DNA from: an uncultured Clostridia bacterium
Lineage (GTDB): Bacteria; Bacillota; Clostridia; TANB77; CAG-508
Assembly: GCA_934167175.1 (NCBI GenBank)
Contig: CAKPKF010000002.1
Coordinates: 1-64,000, forward strand
Length of the DNA: 64,000 nt
Reading direction: 5' to 3'
The position numbers and the translations under genes are program-made. Positions 55,253-63,263 of this stretch are shown here, one piece after another; position 1 is the first letter of the stretch; every line of letters begins with the position of its first letter. Under the pieces are notes generated by a model. It had not been told where the DNA came from and did not search any database. It worked only from the letters and a program-made list of their open reading frames with translations.

Positions 55253-57058
55253 TTGGATAATAAACAAACCCAAAATATCAAGGAATACTTAAGAATAAAA
55301 GATTCACAAGATATAAGTTGCAATATAGAACAAAAAAAAGTCAAAAATGAAATTCAAAAAAATGAAATCCATAGTTGGCTAAAATATTTTCAAAATAATA
55401 ATTTAAATGAGAATGATGAAGAAGTAATAAAAAAAATACAAGATAGTATTACTAAAATATTTAAAGCAGAAATAGAAGAATTAGGCTATAAATTTGAACC
55501 TAATGACCAAGAAAAAAGTGATATAATACTAAATATGATAAATGATGCAAGTAAACCTAAGAGTGGTTCACATGAATATAGAAAAAGAGTTAAATTTAAT
55601 GGAGATGTAGAAAAAGATAAAAGTAGAATAACATATAATATACATCCAATTTCTGCTAGATTAAAAAGTCAAAATATAGAGACTAGGTTAACAGCGTGTA
55701 AAGAAATGTTTAAAGATGTGTTTCATGAGATAGAACATGAATGTCAATGGCGTATGATAGATTTAGGAATTAGCAACAAAGAAGCTTTAATGTATGCAAG
55801 AGATTATGCTTTGCAGAACTGGTTGAATAAAGATTTCTGCAGTTTCGATATAGAAACAGGAAATTATGAAAGACTTGCAGTAGAAAGTGATGCTAATGAA
55901 ATTGGGTACAAAAAGTATCTAAATCTTATAGGTGAAAATGATAAAAAAACAGAATCGTTAAGAGATGCGGAGGCAGTAAAAAAAGGTTTAGGAATGTATA
56001 AGATAAACACGACATCTTTTGATGGTGGTTCAAGATACAATAGTCATGGATTAAAAGAAAGAGATGACATATCAGATGAAATATTAGATGACCTCATATG
56101 CAATAGAAAATTTACAGATATCTTAAAAATGTGCCCCATTTTAACAAAAGAATATAACATAGATGGAACCAAAAGAAATTCATTAGAATTAATAAATAAT
56201 ATGAATTCAGAAATTAAACAAATTTCTGAAAATTCAGTAATTAATGATAAAGAAAAAATAGAAATAACACAAGATATAAAAGAAATGTATTATGAACTAA
56301 TATATAGAATGTTAGAAAAAGAAGAACCAAACCAGCTTATGCAAACAAAAAATAAAATAGGAAACGAAAAAAGCAAAAGAATTTTTGAAGATATGAGTAA
56401 ATATTTCCAGAAAGAAAAAGATTCAAAAATAAAAATATCTGAGAAAATGAAAGAATCTTCTATATTTGTTCCACCTTCAAATAATGGTAGTATACAAGTA
56501 GAGAAAAACGGAAGCAAAGTTAGAGTTTCATTTTACGAATTTATGAGAATGATAAATCCAGAAGTAATGAAAAAAAGATTTACATTGCCAAATGGTAGAA
56601 ATTCAATAAGCTCAGAGGAATTTTTAAGAAAATTTGGTTTTCAGTATTTACCACAAGATGGAGAAATGGTTTTAAAGAATGGAACAAAAATTTCAGCATT
56701 ACAATATGCAGAAGAATATATGTTACAAAAAATGGACTCACAATTAAAAAAAGACTATCAGATGATTAATTTTTTAGAAGATACTATCCAGTCAGCTAAT
56801 GCAGTAAAGGAACAAGAAGAAACTAAAGCAAGAATAGATAATTATTATGAAAACAAAAAACAAGTTATTAATAACATAATAGATAGAGTAACTGACGAAC
56901 CAGGGAAAATAAATAGTCAAGAAGAAAATATTAACATAAAGCCACATAATATAGCTAAAGATACAGTGAAATCCAATATAACCAAACAAGAAATTAAAGA
57001 AGTAATGAATGATATTCAAAAAACAAAAAATCAACAAAATAATGAAAAGGAAAAATAA
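55253..57058 (+). CDS. Unknown protein with HEIEH zincin-like motif
   Basis: 601 residues from TTG 55253 after AAGGGGG; no ATG is well placed. Residues 158-162 are HEIEH within KDVFHEIEHECQW, the HExxH zinc-metalloprotease pattern, and about 50 residues later comes ERLAVESDANEIG, where Glu211 could be the third (gluzincin-like) ligand. The rest is charged and helical. The C-terminal ~35 residues match the 50282 protein's tail. No signal peptide, so a cytoplasmic action or non-classical export is implied. The protease reading is inference from the motif only. Confidence 0.6.
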   Translation: MDNKQTQNIKEYLRIKDSQDISCNIEQKKVKNEIQKNEIHSWLKYFQNNNLNENDEEVIKKIQDSITKIFKAEIEELGYKFEPNDQEKSDIILNMINDASKPKSGSHEYRKRVKFNGDVEKDKSRITYNIHPISARLKSQNIETRLTACKEMFKDVFHEIEHECQWRMIDLGISNKEALMYARDYALQNWLNKDFCSFDIETGNYERLAVESDANEIGYKKYLNLIGENDKKTESLRDAEAVKKGLGMYKINTTSFDGGSRYNSHGLKERDDISDEILDDLICNRKFTDILKMCPILTKEYNIDGTKRNSLELINNMNSEIKQISENSVINDKEKIEITQDIKEMYYELIYRMLEKEEPNQLMQTKNKIGNEKSKRIFEDMSKYFQKEKDSKIKISEKMKESSIFVPPSNNGSIQVEKNGSKVRVSFYEFMRMINPEVMKKRFTLPNGRNSISSEEFLRKFGFQYLPQDGEMVLKNGTKISALQYAEEYMLQKMDSQLKKDYQMINFLEDTIQSANAVKEQEETKARIDNYYENKKQVINNIIDRVTDEPGKINSQEENINIKPHNIAKDTVKSNITKQEIKEVMNDIQKTKNQQNNEKEK

Positions 57059-57073
57059 AAAAAGATTAATTTA

Positions 57074-57115
57074 GAAGTGTGCACTAAATACTTATTAAAA
57101 TTTAGGACACACTTC
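57074..57115. terminator. Stem-loop between convergent 55253 gene and dapF-like gene
   Basis: GAAGTGTG-CACTAAAT / ATTTAG-GACACACTTC imperfect stem. The position fits a shared terminator. Confidence 0.65.
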
Positions 57116-57122
57116 ATTTCTA

Positions 57123-57929
57123 TTAAATTTCTAAACTTCTAATTACATTATCAGTAAATACTTGTCCAGAAATAATACAACCAGTAACTTTATTATTTTC
57201 AAATGTAGTTTTAGCAGTAATAATTTTTCCAGAAGGTTGTAGTAGGTCTAAAGAAATACTATTGGCAACTTCTAAACTTTTTACAATAGAAGTAGCAGCA
57301 GTACCACTACCACAAGCAGTTTCATAAAAACAAGTATCTATAGATTTTACCCATACAATTGGGTGGATTTTTAATACATTATTAATTTCTTCTTGAAAGA
57401 TTACTCCAACTGCAGAATCATCTATATTAAAATCTTTTCTAATTTGTTTTGATATATTTTTTATGTGTTCAGTATCTTTATATATAATATCTAGATATTT
57501 AGAAGAAGCTTCAACGCCTAATATAATATGTGTAATTCCTTCTAATTTTACGCTTTTTATATCATCAGATAATGTAGTAACAACATCAGGACCAGTATAT
57601 ATAGGAAGCTCAGCCCAAGCATTTTTTTGTGCATCAACACCAGACTTTATATGTCCACTAGTTCCAGAAACTTTTATGTTTATTGAACCTTTTTCTCCAT
57701 TTAAATAGTAGTAAGCACTACTTCTTGTAGCATTACCACAAAACTCTCCACCAGCCATATTTAGTTCATAAGAACTTGTTGAAAGAAAACCAACTTGTTC
57801 TACATTTGGGTGTAAATCCATTATCTTATCATTTATTTCTTTTTTTTCAAGATTTGTGAAATCTGAACCAATAACTAAACCAGTATCATTACCACAAGGG
57901 CTATATAAAATATAATTTATTTTTTTCAA
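57123..57929 (-). CDS. DapF-fold amino acid epimerase/racemase
   Basis: 268 residues with the twin-Cys, cofactor-free racemase layout: first motif GGEFCGNATRS (about 75-85) and second ETACGSGTAA (about 208-217). In classical DapF the first motif is GNGxRC; the GGEFCGN form is closer to the CntK histidine-racemase-like branch, so I would not call it DAP epimerase outright. Isolated gene, convergent with its neighbour, with its own promoter. Substrate unknown: DAP, histidine or another amino acid. Confidence 0.75.
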   Translation of the reverse strand: MKKINYILYSPCGNDTGLVIGSDFTNLEKKEINDKIMDLHPNVEQVGFLSTSSYELNMAGGEFCGNATRSSAYYYLNGEKGSINIKVSGTSGHIKSGVDAQKNAWAELPIYTGPDVVTTLSDDIKSVKLEGITHIILGVEASSKYLDIIYKDTEHIKNISKQIRKDFNIDDSAVGVIFQEEINNVLKIHPIVWVKSIDTCFYETACGSGTAATSIVKSLEVANSISLDLLQPSGKIITAKTTFENNKVTGCIISGQVFTDNVIRSLEI

Positions 57930-57963
57930 AAGTAATCACATCCTTTAAATTTTATGTATACAT

Positions 57964-57990
57964 ATTATATGATAAAATGCTTTTTGTCAA
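57964..57990 (-). promoter_or_regulatory. Promoter of the dapF-like gene
   Basis: Minus strand TTGACA (57990-57985), 15 bp, TATAAT (57969-57964). Good boxes with short spacing. Confidence 0.5.
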
Positions 57991-58060
57991 TTTCTTAAGA
58001 CATAAATAGGATTGGACAGGTAAAAATATTAAGTATTTTCTTGGTGAGTAGTATATGCAG

Positions 58061-58089
58061 TTTACAAAATTAACATAATGTGTTAAAAT
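58061..58089 (+). promoter_or_regulatory. Candidate promoter of the 58114 gene
   Basis: TTTACA, 17 bp, TAAAAT upstream of the ATG after AAAGGAGG. Confidence 0.45.
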
Positions 58090-58113
58090 TAAATAGTGTA
58101 AAGGAGGCGTGAG

Positions 58114-59832
58114 ATGGAATATAGAGATGTAGTAAATAAAATAAATAACAATAAGCAAAACTATGATACAAAAAAAATAAGAGAAGACTTTCAAGAATTT
58201 GTAGCATTAACTCAAAAAATAAAAACAGAAAATGATGATTGCCAAGACCCAGAAGAGTTAGAATGGTTAGTAAGAAATGGAATTAATAGTTGTACAAACA
58301 ATTTATTAGAGCCTAATATGAGTTTAATATATATGGATAAAACATTAGATTATATAATAGAAAATCCTAAAACAATAGAAAAAGTAATGGAGCAAAAAGA
58401 TTCAGAAGAAATTCAAAAATTAATTGCTTATAGTATGGTTAAATATACTCAAAACATGGAAAGAAATAGTAAGATAATTATAGGATATGTAATAGATAGT
58501 CTTTATAAAGAAAAACAAAGAAGAGAATTTTTTATGAAAACTAATATACCAGGAGTAGATCACGCAGAAAAAGATGATGAAAAGAAATTTCAGGAATATG
58601 CAGAGAAAAAAATTTATGAAATATTAAAAGAAAAGAAATCTAATTTTACAAAAAATAGGATAGAAAAAACATCCAAAAAGAGACTAGCCAATACAATAAC
58701 ATTATTAGATAAAATAAATGCTCTTAAAGTAAATAATGATATAAATAATCAAAGATTAGATAAATTAGATTTAGGATTTTTAAAGTTTGATTATGAGAGT
58801 ACAGGAAAAAACAATATAGCAATTAAAGATTTAGAAAATCAGGAATTTTTAAATAGATTTGATATTTCAGAAATAAGTGCATTAAATGCTTTCTATGTAA
58901 ATAGATTGGTAAAAAAACTAGAAGAATATAATTTGAATTTTTACTTAGGAAGAAAGCTAGATATATATAATAAAATAATAAATAATGAACCACTTAATAT
59001 AAATTTATCAGAAGAAGAGATAAAATATATGGTATTACAAAAGGATTTCTTGAAAGATAAAGCCCAAGATATAATAAATGAAGTTATAAAAAAATACGAA
59101 AAAGATGATTCAAAGGATGAAGGAGATTTTATTATATCAAAAGAAAAAATAAAAGATAGTAAAAAATTTAAAGAAAATGTAAAAAAATATAAAAAAGAAT
59201 ATGAAAAATTATACAATAAAATATATTTACCTAATTGCGAAAATGATTTTGAAAAAGATTTAACAACGAATTCTCTTTTAAACGTAGATATGTACAATTT
59301 ATATGAAGTGAAAGATATGTCTGCACAGGCTCTTATGGTTTCATTAATAGATAGTGATAAAAATGTAAACTGGGGATATATACCAGAAAAAGATGAAAAA
59401 GGAAGAAACTCAATTCAAAGAGGTAGTAAATATGTATTGATAGGATTTGACTTAAAAGGATATAATATGCCAATAAAGCTACATTTTGAAAAAGATAGAA
59501 TAGAAAAATTTTTAGATGGATATACCAATAACACAGCAATTCCAATTTATGAGGGAAATGAAGATGTAGAAATAAATGATGAATTTTTAACCACACAGGT
59601 TTTAATGAAATTATCAAAAAAACAAAGAGCAGGGATAAAATCAGCATTAAAGAATATGTCACCAGATGATGAAAGATATAAATATATATCACATTTAAAT
59701 TGGATGATGCTTCCAAATAGATATCCTGAACACCTAAAAGAAAATGGAACAAGAAAACCAAAAGCTAAAATAGATATAAAAACAGGGAAAGAATATATAG
59801 AGAAAAAAGAAGAGCAAGATTTAGAAATATAG
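58114..59832 (+). CDS. Unknown large hydrophilic protein
   Basis: 572 residues, Lys/Asn/Glu-rich and mostly helical. No transmembrane segment or signal peptide. The C-terminal third has a more ordered-looking block (GSKYVLIGFDLKGYNMPIKLHFEKDRIEKFLDGY, then KLSKKQRAGIKSALKNMSPDDERYKYISHLNWMMLPNRYPEHL). In composition it resembles the proteins at 48696, 50282 and 55253, but I see no certain shared segment. Function unknown. RBS AAGGAGG. Confidence 0.55.
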   Translation: MEYRDVVNKINNNKQNYDTKKIREDFQEFVALTQKIKTENDDCQDPEELEWLVRNGINSCTNNLLEPNMSLIYMDKTLDYIIENPKTIEKVMEQKDSEEIQKLIAYSMVKYTQNMERNSKIIIGYVIDSLYKEKQRREFFMKTNIPGVDHAEKDDEKKFQEYAEKKIYEILKEKKSNFTKNRIEKTSKKRLANTITLLDKINALKVNNDINNQRLDKLDLGFLKFDYESTGKNNIAIKDLENQEFLNRFDISEISALNAFYVNRLVKKLEEYNLNFYLGRKLDIYNKIINNEPLNINLSEEEIKYMVLQKDFLKDKAQDIINEVIKKYEKDDSKDEGDFIISKEKIKDSKKFKENVKKYKKEYEKLYNKIYLPNCENDFEKDLTTNSLLNVDMYNLYEVKDMSAQALMVSLIDSDKNVNWGYIPEKDEKGRNSIQRGSKYVLIGFDLKGYNMPIKLHFEKDRIEKFLDGYTNNTAIPIYEGNEDVEINDEFLTTQVLMKLSKKQRAGIKSALKNMSPDDERYKYISHLNWMMLPNRYPEHLKENGTRKPKAKIDIKTGKEYIEKKEEQDLEI

Positions 59833-59837
59833 ATGAA

Positions 59838-59876
59838 AAATAATTATATAGACTTAAATGTTTATATAATTATTTT
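59838..59876 (+). terminator. Terminator after the 58114 gene
   Basis: AATTATATAGAC-TTAAAT-GTTTATATAATT stem with TTTTTTATTT. Confidence 0.8.
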
Positions 59877-59957
59877 TTATTTATTCTGTACAAACATAAA
59901 AAATACAAAAAAGCATAAAGATATAGTATCTAGGATATAGGATATAGGAGGAATTAT

Positions 59958-60738
59958 ATGTTTTTAGTATTTAATAAACAAAAAATATATTCATACATAG
60001 TGGCACTAAGTACTGTTATGTTATTACTAGGAGTTGCTATGTACATAGAAAAAGATAATAACCAAACAATATCAACATCTTCTAAAGTAGAAAATAAACT
60101 ACCAATATACAGTGTTGAAACTGAAGAGAAAAATATTGCACTAACAATAAATTGTGCATGGAATGCAGATGATATAAATAGTATATTAGACACATTATCT
60201 AAAAATCAAGTAAAAGTTACTTTCTTTGTTGTTGGTGATTGGGTAGACAAATATCCAGAAGCGGTTAAAAAAATATCAGAAAATGGTCATGAAATTCGGA
60301 AATCATTCTGATACACATCCTCATGTTAATAAGTTGAGTTTAGAGAAAAATATAGAAGAAATACAAAAATGTAGTAATAAAGTGGAAAAAATAACTGGAA
60401 AGGCAACAACATTATATAGAGGACCTTATGGAGAATACAATGATACAGTAATAGGTGCAGCAGAAAATCAGAAACACAAAACAATACAATGGTCATTAGA
60501 TACATTAGATTATAATGGATTGAACTGTGAACAAATGTGGAATAGATTAAATAATAAATTAAAAAGTGGGGATATAATTTTAATGCATAATGGAACAAAA
60601 TATACTGCAAGTAGTTTGGATAAAATAATATACAATATAAAGCAAAAAGGATTTAATATCGTTACAGTTTCAGACTTAATATATAATGAAAATTATAATA
60701 TAGATGCAAATGGAGTGCAAAAAAAAATTCAAAGTTAA
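59958..60738 (+). CDS. PdaB-like NodB polysaccharide deacetylase (CGG +1 shift)
   Basis: 259 residues after recoding. N-terminal signal anchor (about 14-32), then ALTINCAWNADDINSIL (the catalytic Asp pair region, PdaB-like TINxxW form), VTFFVVGDW, GHEIGNHSDTHPHVNKLS (metal-binding His pair), YRGPYGEYN and the C-terminal LMHNGT. CGGA at 60297-60300 must give Gly114 to join NGHEI to GNHSDTH; the zero frame stops three codons after the CGG. PdaB-type enzymes act on spore cell wall late in sporulation. RBS AGGAGG. Confidence 0.88.
60297..60300 (+). other. In-frame CGGA recoding site, PdaB-like gene
   Basis: Context ATT-CGG-A. The shifted glycine is the one in the conserved EIGNHS motif. Confidence 0.9.
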
Positions 60739-60846
60739 AAATGTGATTATGGTGCAGAGATATATTGAATAGCTACTTAAATGTTAAGAATAATATGTAA
60801 AAAAAGGGATATACTCTTTAGTATAAATGAGTAAAAGGGGATTTGG

Positions 60847-61353
60847 GTGAGTATGTCTTTTGTAGGGATAATAACAGAAAATAGAAATGAAATAAGCGTA
60901 AAAAATATAATATCTAAAAATATAAAAGCTGATGTAATAAGTATAAATGAAAAAAACATTGAAAATATTAAAAATGTAAAGTTTGAAACAATATTAGTAT
61001 GTGGAATTAATGAAAAAGTATTTAAAAAGGATGAGATATTAAAAAAAATTATATCAAATGTAAAATTTCTAATTATAAATTCAGACATAGATAAATATTT
61101 AGATATGTTAACAAATCTAAATGTAGTAGTTATAAGTTTTGGGTTTAATCAAAAATCAAGTGTAACTGCATCAAGTGTAAATGATGACAACATTCTTGTG
61201 TGTATTCAAAGAAACATAAAAAATATAGATGATAAAACAATAGAACCTCAAGAAATAAGAGTAGAAGTGGAAAATAAATCATGTAATATTCATAATATAA
61301 TAGGGTGTATATGTGTTTTATTAATATATGGAAAACAGTATATAAAAATATAA
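60847..61353 (+). CDS. Unknown protein of 168 residues
   Basis: Start GTG 60847 or ATG 60853 after AAAAGGGG. Alternating hydrophobic strands and charged helices (VGIITENRNEISVKNIISKNI, TILVCGINEKVFKKDEI, FLIINSD, VVISFGFNQKSSVTASSV, NILVCIQRNI) suggest an alpha/beta fold. The FGFNQKSSVTASSV segment recalls the recognition strand of Mur-ligase-like domains, but no P-loop is present. No family is claimed. Confidence 0.55.
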   Translation: MSMSFVGIITENRNEISVKNIISKNIKADVISINEKNIENIKNVKFETILVCGINEKVFKKDEILKKIISNVKFLIINSDIDKYLDMLTNLNVVVISFGFNQKSSVTASSVNDDNILVCIQRNIKNIDDKTIEPQEIRVEVENKSCNIHNIIGCICVLLIYGKQYIKI

Positions 61354-61362
61354 AAATAATAG

Positions 61363-61396
61363 CTTTTCCAATAAAAAAAATTTTTAATGGGAAAAG
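61363..61396 (+). terminator. Possible terminator after 61353
   Basis: CTTTTCC..ATAAAAA / TTTTTA..GGGAAAAG inverted repeat; mostly AT pairs. Confidence 0.5.
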
Positions 61397-61490
61397 TATA
61401 AATGACTACAGAGAGTAAGCAAAAAAGAAAGTAAATTGATTTGGAAATTTAACAGAAAATAGAAAAAGTTTACAAATTTAACATTTTATG

Positions 61491-61519
61491 TAGACAAAAG
61501 AGAAAAAACGTAGTATAAT
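61491..61519 (+). promoter_or_regulatory. Promoter of the tandem-OB SSB-like gene
   Basis: TAGACA, 17 bp, TATAAT. About 85 bases of leader follow. Confidence 0.6.
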
Positions 61520-61603
61520 AGGTATTGTTAGGGATTTTAATTCTAAAAATCAACTTGATGAATAAAATTACAATAGATAAATAAAAAATAAAATAGGGAG
61601 GAA

Positions 61604-62314
61604 ATGGAATTGAATACAAATTATGCCGATAATAACCACTTAACATTAGTGGGAAGAGTTACAAGTGAAAAAAGATTTAGCCATGAAATTTATGGAGAGA
61701 GCTTCTACATATTTGATTTAGAAGTGCCACGTCTTAGTGGAAATGCAGATATTATACCAATAACAGTATCAGAAAGATTAATAACAGACGAATTAGTAGC
61801 AATTGGTAAAAAACTATTAGTAAAAGGACAATTTAGATCATACAATAGTTATGAAAACGAAAAAAACAAATTAATTCTTACAGTATTTGCTAAAGACATA
61901 ATGGAAGTTGAAGAAAATGAAGAAGAAAAACAAGACGAAGTACAATACTTAAAGGATAATGTATCAAATGAAGTTATATTAACTGGTTTTATATGCAAAA
62001 AACCTATATATAGACAAACTCCATTTGGACGCGAAATTGCAGACTTATTATTAGCAGTAAATAGAGCATATAATAAATCTGATTATATTCCAGCAATCGC
62101 ATGGGGAAGAAATGCTAGATTCTGCCAAAACATAGAAGTTGGTACAGAAGTAAGAATCACAGGTAGAGTTCAATCTAGAAATTATGAGAAAAAATATGAA
62201 GATGGAACAGTAGTTACAAAAACAGCATATGAAATATCAATTGGAAGTCTAGAAGTAATAAATCAAGAAGATGAAGAAGAAAAAGAAGAAAATAAAAACG
62301 AAGAAGCAATGTAA
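61604..62314 (+). CDS. Tandem OB-fold single-stranded DNA-binding protein-like
   Basis: 236 residues. Two OB folds: the first about 10-105 (HLTLVGRVTSEKRFSHEIYGESFYIFDLEVPRLSG, then LLVKGQFRSY), the second about 120-215 (EVILTGFICKKPIYRQTPFGREIADLLLAVNR, SDYIPAIAWGRNARFC, GTEVRITGRVQSRNYEKKY), the latter typical SSB. An acidic tail follows but lacks the DDDxPF tip. Start: GGAGG ends just 2 bases before ATG 61604, so TTG 61610 may be the true start. Likely ssDNA binding; a primary SSB may be encoded elsewhere. Confidence 0.8.
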   Translation: MELNTNYADNNHLTLVGRVTSEKRFSHEIYGESFYIFDLEVPRLSGNADIIPITVSERLITDELVAIGKKLLVKGQFRSYNSYENEKNKLILTVFAKDIMEVEENEEEKQDEVQYLKDNVSNEVILTGFICKKPIYRQTPFGREIADLLLAVNRAYNKSDYIPAIAWGRNARFCQNIEVGTEVRITGRVQSRNYEKKYEDGTVVTKTAYEISIGSLEVINQEDEEEKEENKNEEAM

Positions 62315-62342
62315 ATAAAAATAAAAAGAAAATAAAAGGTAG

Positions 62343-62378
62343 CACTATAAGTGGAGAAATTCATTTATAGTGTTTTTT
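62343..62378 (+). terminator. Terminator after the SSB-like gene
   Basis: CACTATAAGTG-GAGAAATT-CATTTATAGTG stem followed by TTTTTT. Confidence 0.85.
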
Positions 62379-62497
62379 ATTAGAAAAGTCAAATTAAAGG
62401 AAAATTTTGAAATGAGTTTATTTTAAAATAAAAAGGTATAAAAAATAGAAAAATGCACATAAATATAGTAATAAGTTTTTTTAAAGGAGAGTTACAC

Positions 62498-62659
62498 ATG
62501 GGGAAAAATAATGATATTGATGAAATAGAAGTGGGAGAAGATTATACAAAGTATGGAGAATTTATATCATCATATTTTGCATGGATATCATTACCTAAAC
62601 AAAAAGAAAGAGTAAAAGAGTTAGAAAATATATCAAACAACAAGAAAAAGAGAAAATGA
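62498..62659 (+). CDS. Small protein of unknown function
   Basis: 53 residues from ATG 62498 after AAAGGAGAG (upstream in-frame starts rejected). Acidic N-terminal half (MGKNNDIDEIEVGEDYTKYGEF), aromatic middle (FISSYFAWISLP), basic C-terminus. No known family. Between the SSB-like gene and ctsR. Confidence 0.5.
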   Translation: MGKNNDIDEIEVGEDYTKYGEFISSYFAWISLPKQKERVKELENISNNKKKRK

Positions 62660-62723
62660 GAGAAAATGAGACAAAAACAAAGAAAAACACGAAAAAATAC
62701 TAAAAAATAATTTGAAATAAATC

Positions 62724-62751
62724 TTGAAAAAATAAAAAAATCAATTATAAT
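62724..62751 (+). promoter_or_regulatory. Promoter of ctsR operon
   Basis: TTGAAA, 16 bp, TATAAT, immediately followed by the CtsR operator. Confidence 0.75.
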
Positions 62752-62761
62752 AGAATACATA

Positions 62762-62778
62762 GGTCAAAGAAAGTCAAA
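62762..62778 (+). promoter_or_regulatory. CtsR operator
   Basis: GGTCAAA-GAA-AGTCAAA, the CtsR heptad repeat with a 3-base spacer, followed by a third GTCAAA. It lies 10 bp after the -10, so bound CtsR would block its own operon. Confidence 0.92.
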
Positions 62779-62796
62779 GTCAAAGGAGAAGAAAAA

Positions 62797-63247
62797 ATGA
62801 GAATATCAGATATAATAGAAAGTTTTATAAAAGAATTACTAAAAGATGAGGAATACATAGATATACAGAGAAATGATTTAGCACAAAAATTCAATTGTGT
62901 GCCATCACAAATAAATTATGTTATTTCTACAAGATTTAAACCTTCACAAGGATACTATGTGGAGAGTAAGCGTGGCGGTCGGAGGTCATATAAGAATAAA
63001 AAAAATAAATATAACAAAAAGCAATTATTTGATGCATATAATAACTAGTATAGGTGATAGATTGACTGCTAGTGAAGTAGATATTTTTATAAGTAATTTT
63101 TTATCATATGACATTATATCTGAAAAAGAGGCTAAACTATTAAAAGTAGCTACAAGTGACAATGTACTGATAATACCAAAAGAATATAGAGACATATTAA
63201 GAGCTAATATATTTAAAAATATGTTATTAAATTTAGTTGAAGATTGA
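62797..63247 (+). CDS. ctsR: Transcriptional repressor CtsR (CGG +1 shift)
   Basis: 149 residues after recoding (family about 150). N-terminal winged HTH: MRISDIIESFIKELL, QRNDLAQKFNCVPSQINYVISTRF, then GYYVESKRGGGGHIRIKKI, the glycine-rich wing that recognises the operator. CGGA at 62980-62983 gives the fourth Gly of that loop (Gly62); the zero frame instead gives RSYKNKKN and stops at 63048. The C-terminal domain (ITSIGDRLTASEVDIFISNF) follows in the new frame. Represses clp and ctsR-mcsAB genes; McsB relieves repression under heat stress. RBS AAAGGAG. Confidence 0.93.
62980..62983 (+). other. In-frame CGGA recoding site, ctsR
   Basis: Context GGT-CGG-A. It restores the RGGGGHIRI wing. The neighbouring CGG string at 62976 is out of frame. 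Confidence 0.93.
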
Positions 63248-63263
63248 AAAGGAGTTGATTATT

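Noticed and set aside
48696..59832. Region around groESL as a prophage or mobile island
   Set aside because: No integrase, terminase, capsid, transposase or att-like repeats were seen; base composition is like the rest.
7421..62983. Ordinary pseudogenisation as the cause of the nine broken genes
   Set aside because: Each break is a single base at the same triplet in the same phase, the flanking sequence is fully conserved, and no other frameshifts or stops occur in these genes. Random decay would give mixed lesions.
7421..62983. Sequencing artefact inserting C before GG
   Set aside because: Not fully rejected. GG also occurs in AGG, TGG and across codon borders, yet all 11 inserted C's fall exactly before GGN glycine codons, giving in-frame CGG. 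That phase bias argues against a base-level error, but read-level data are needed.
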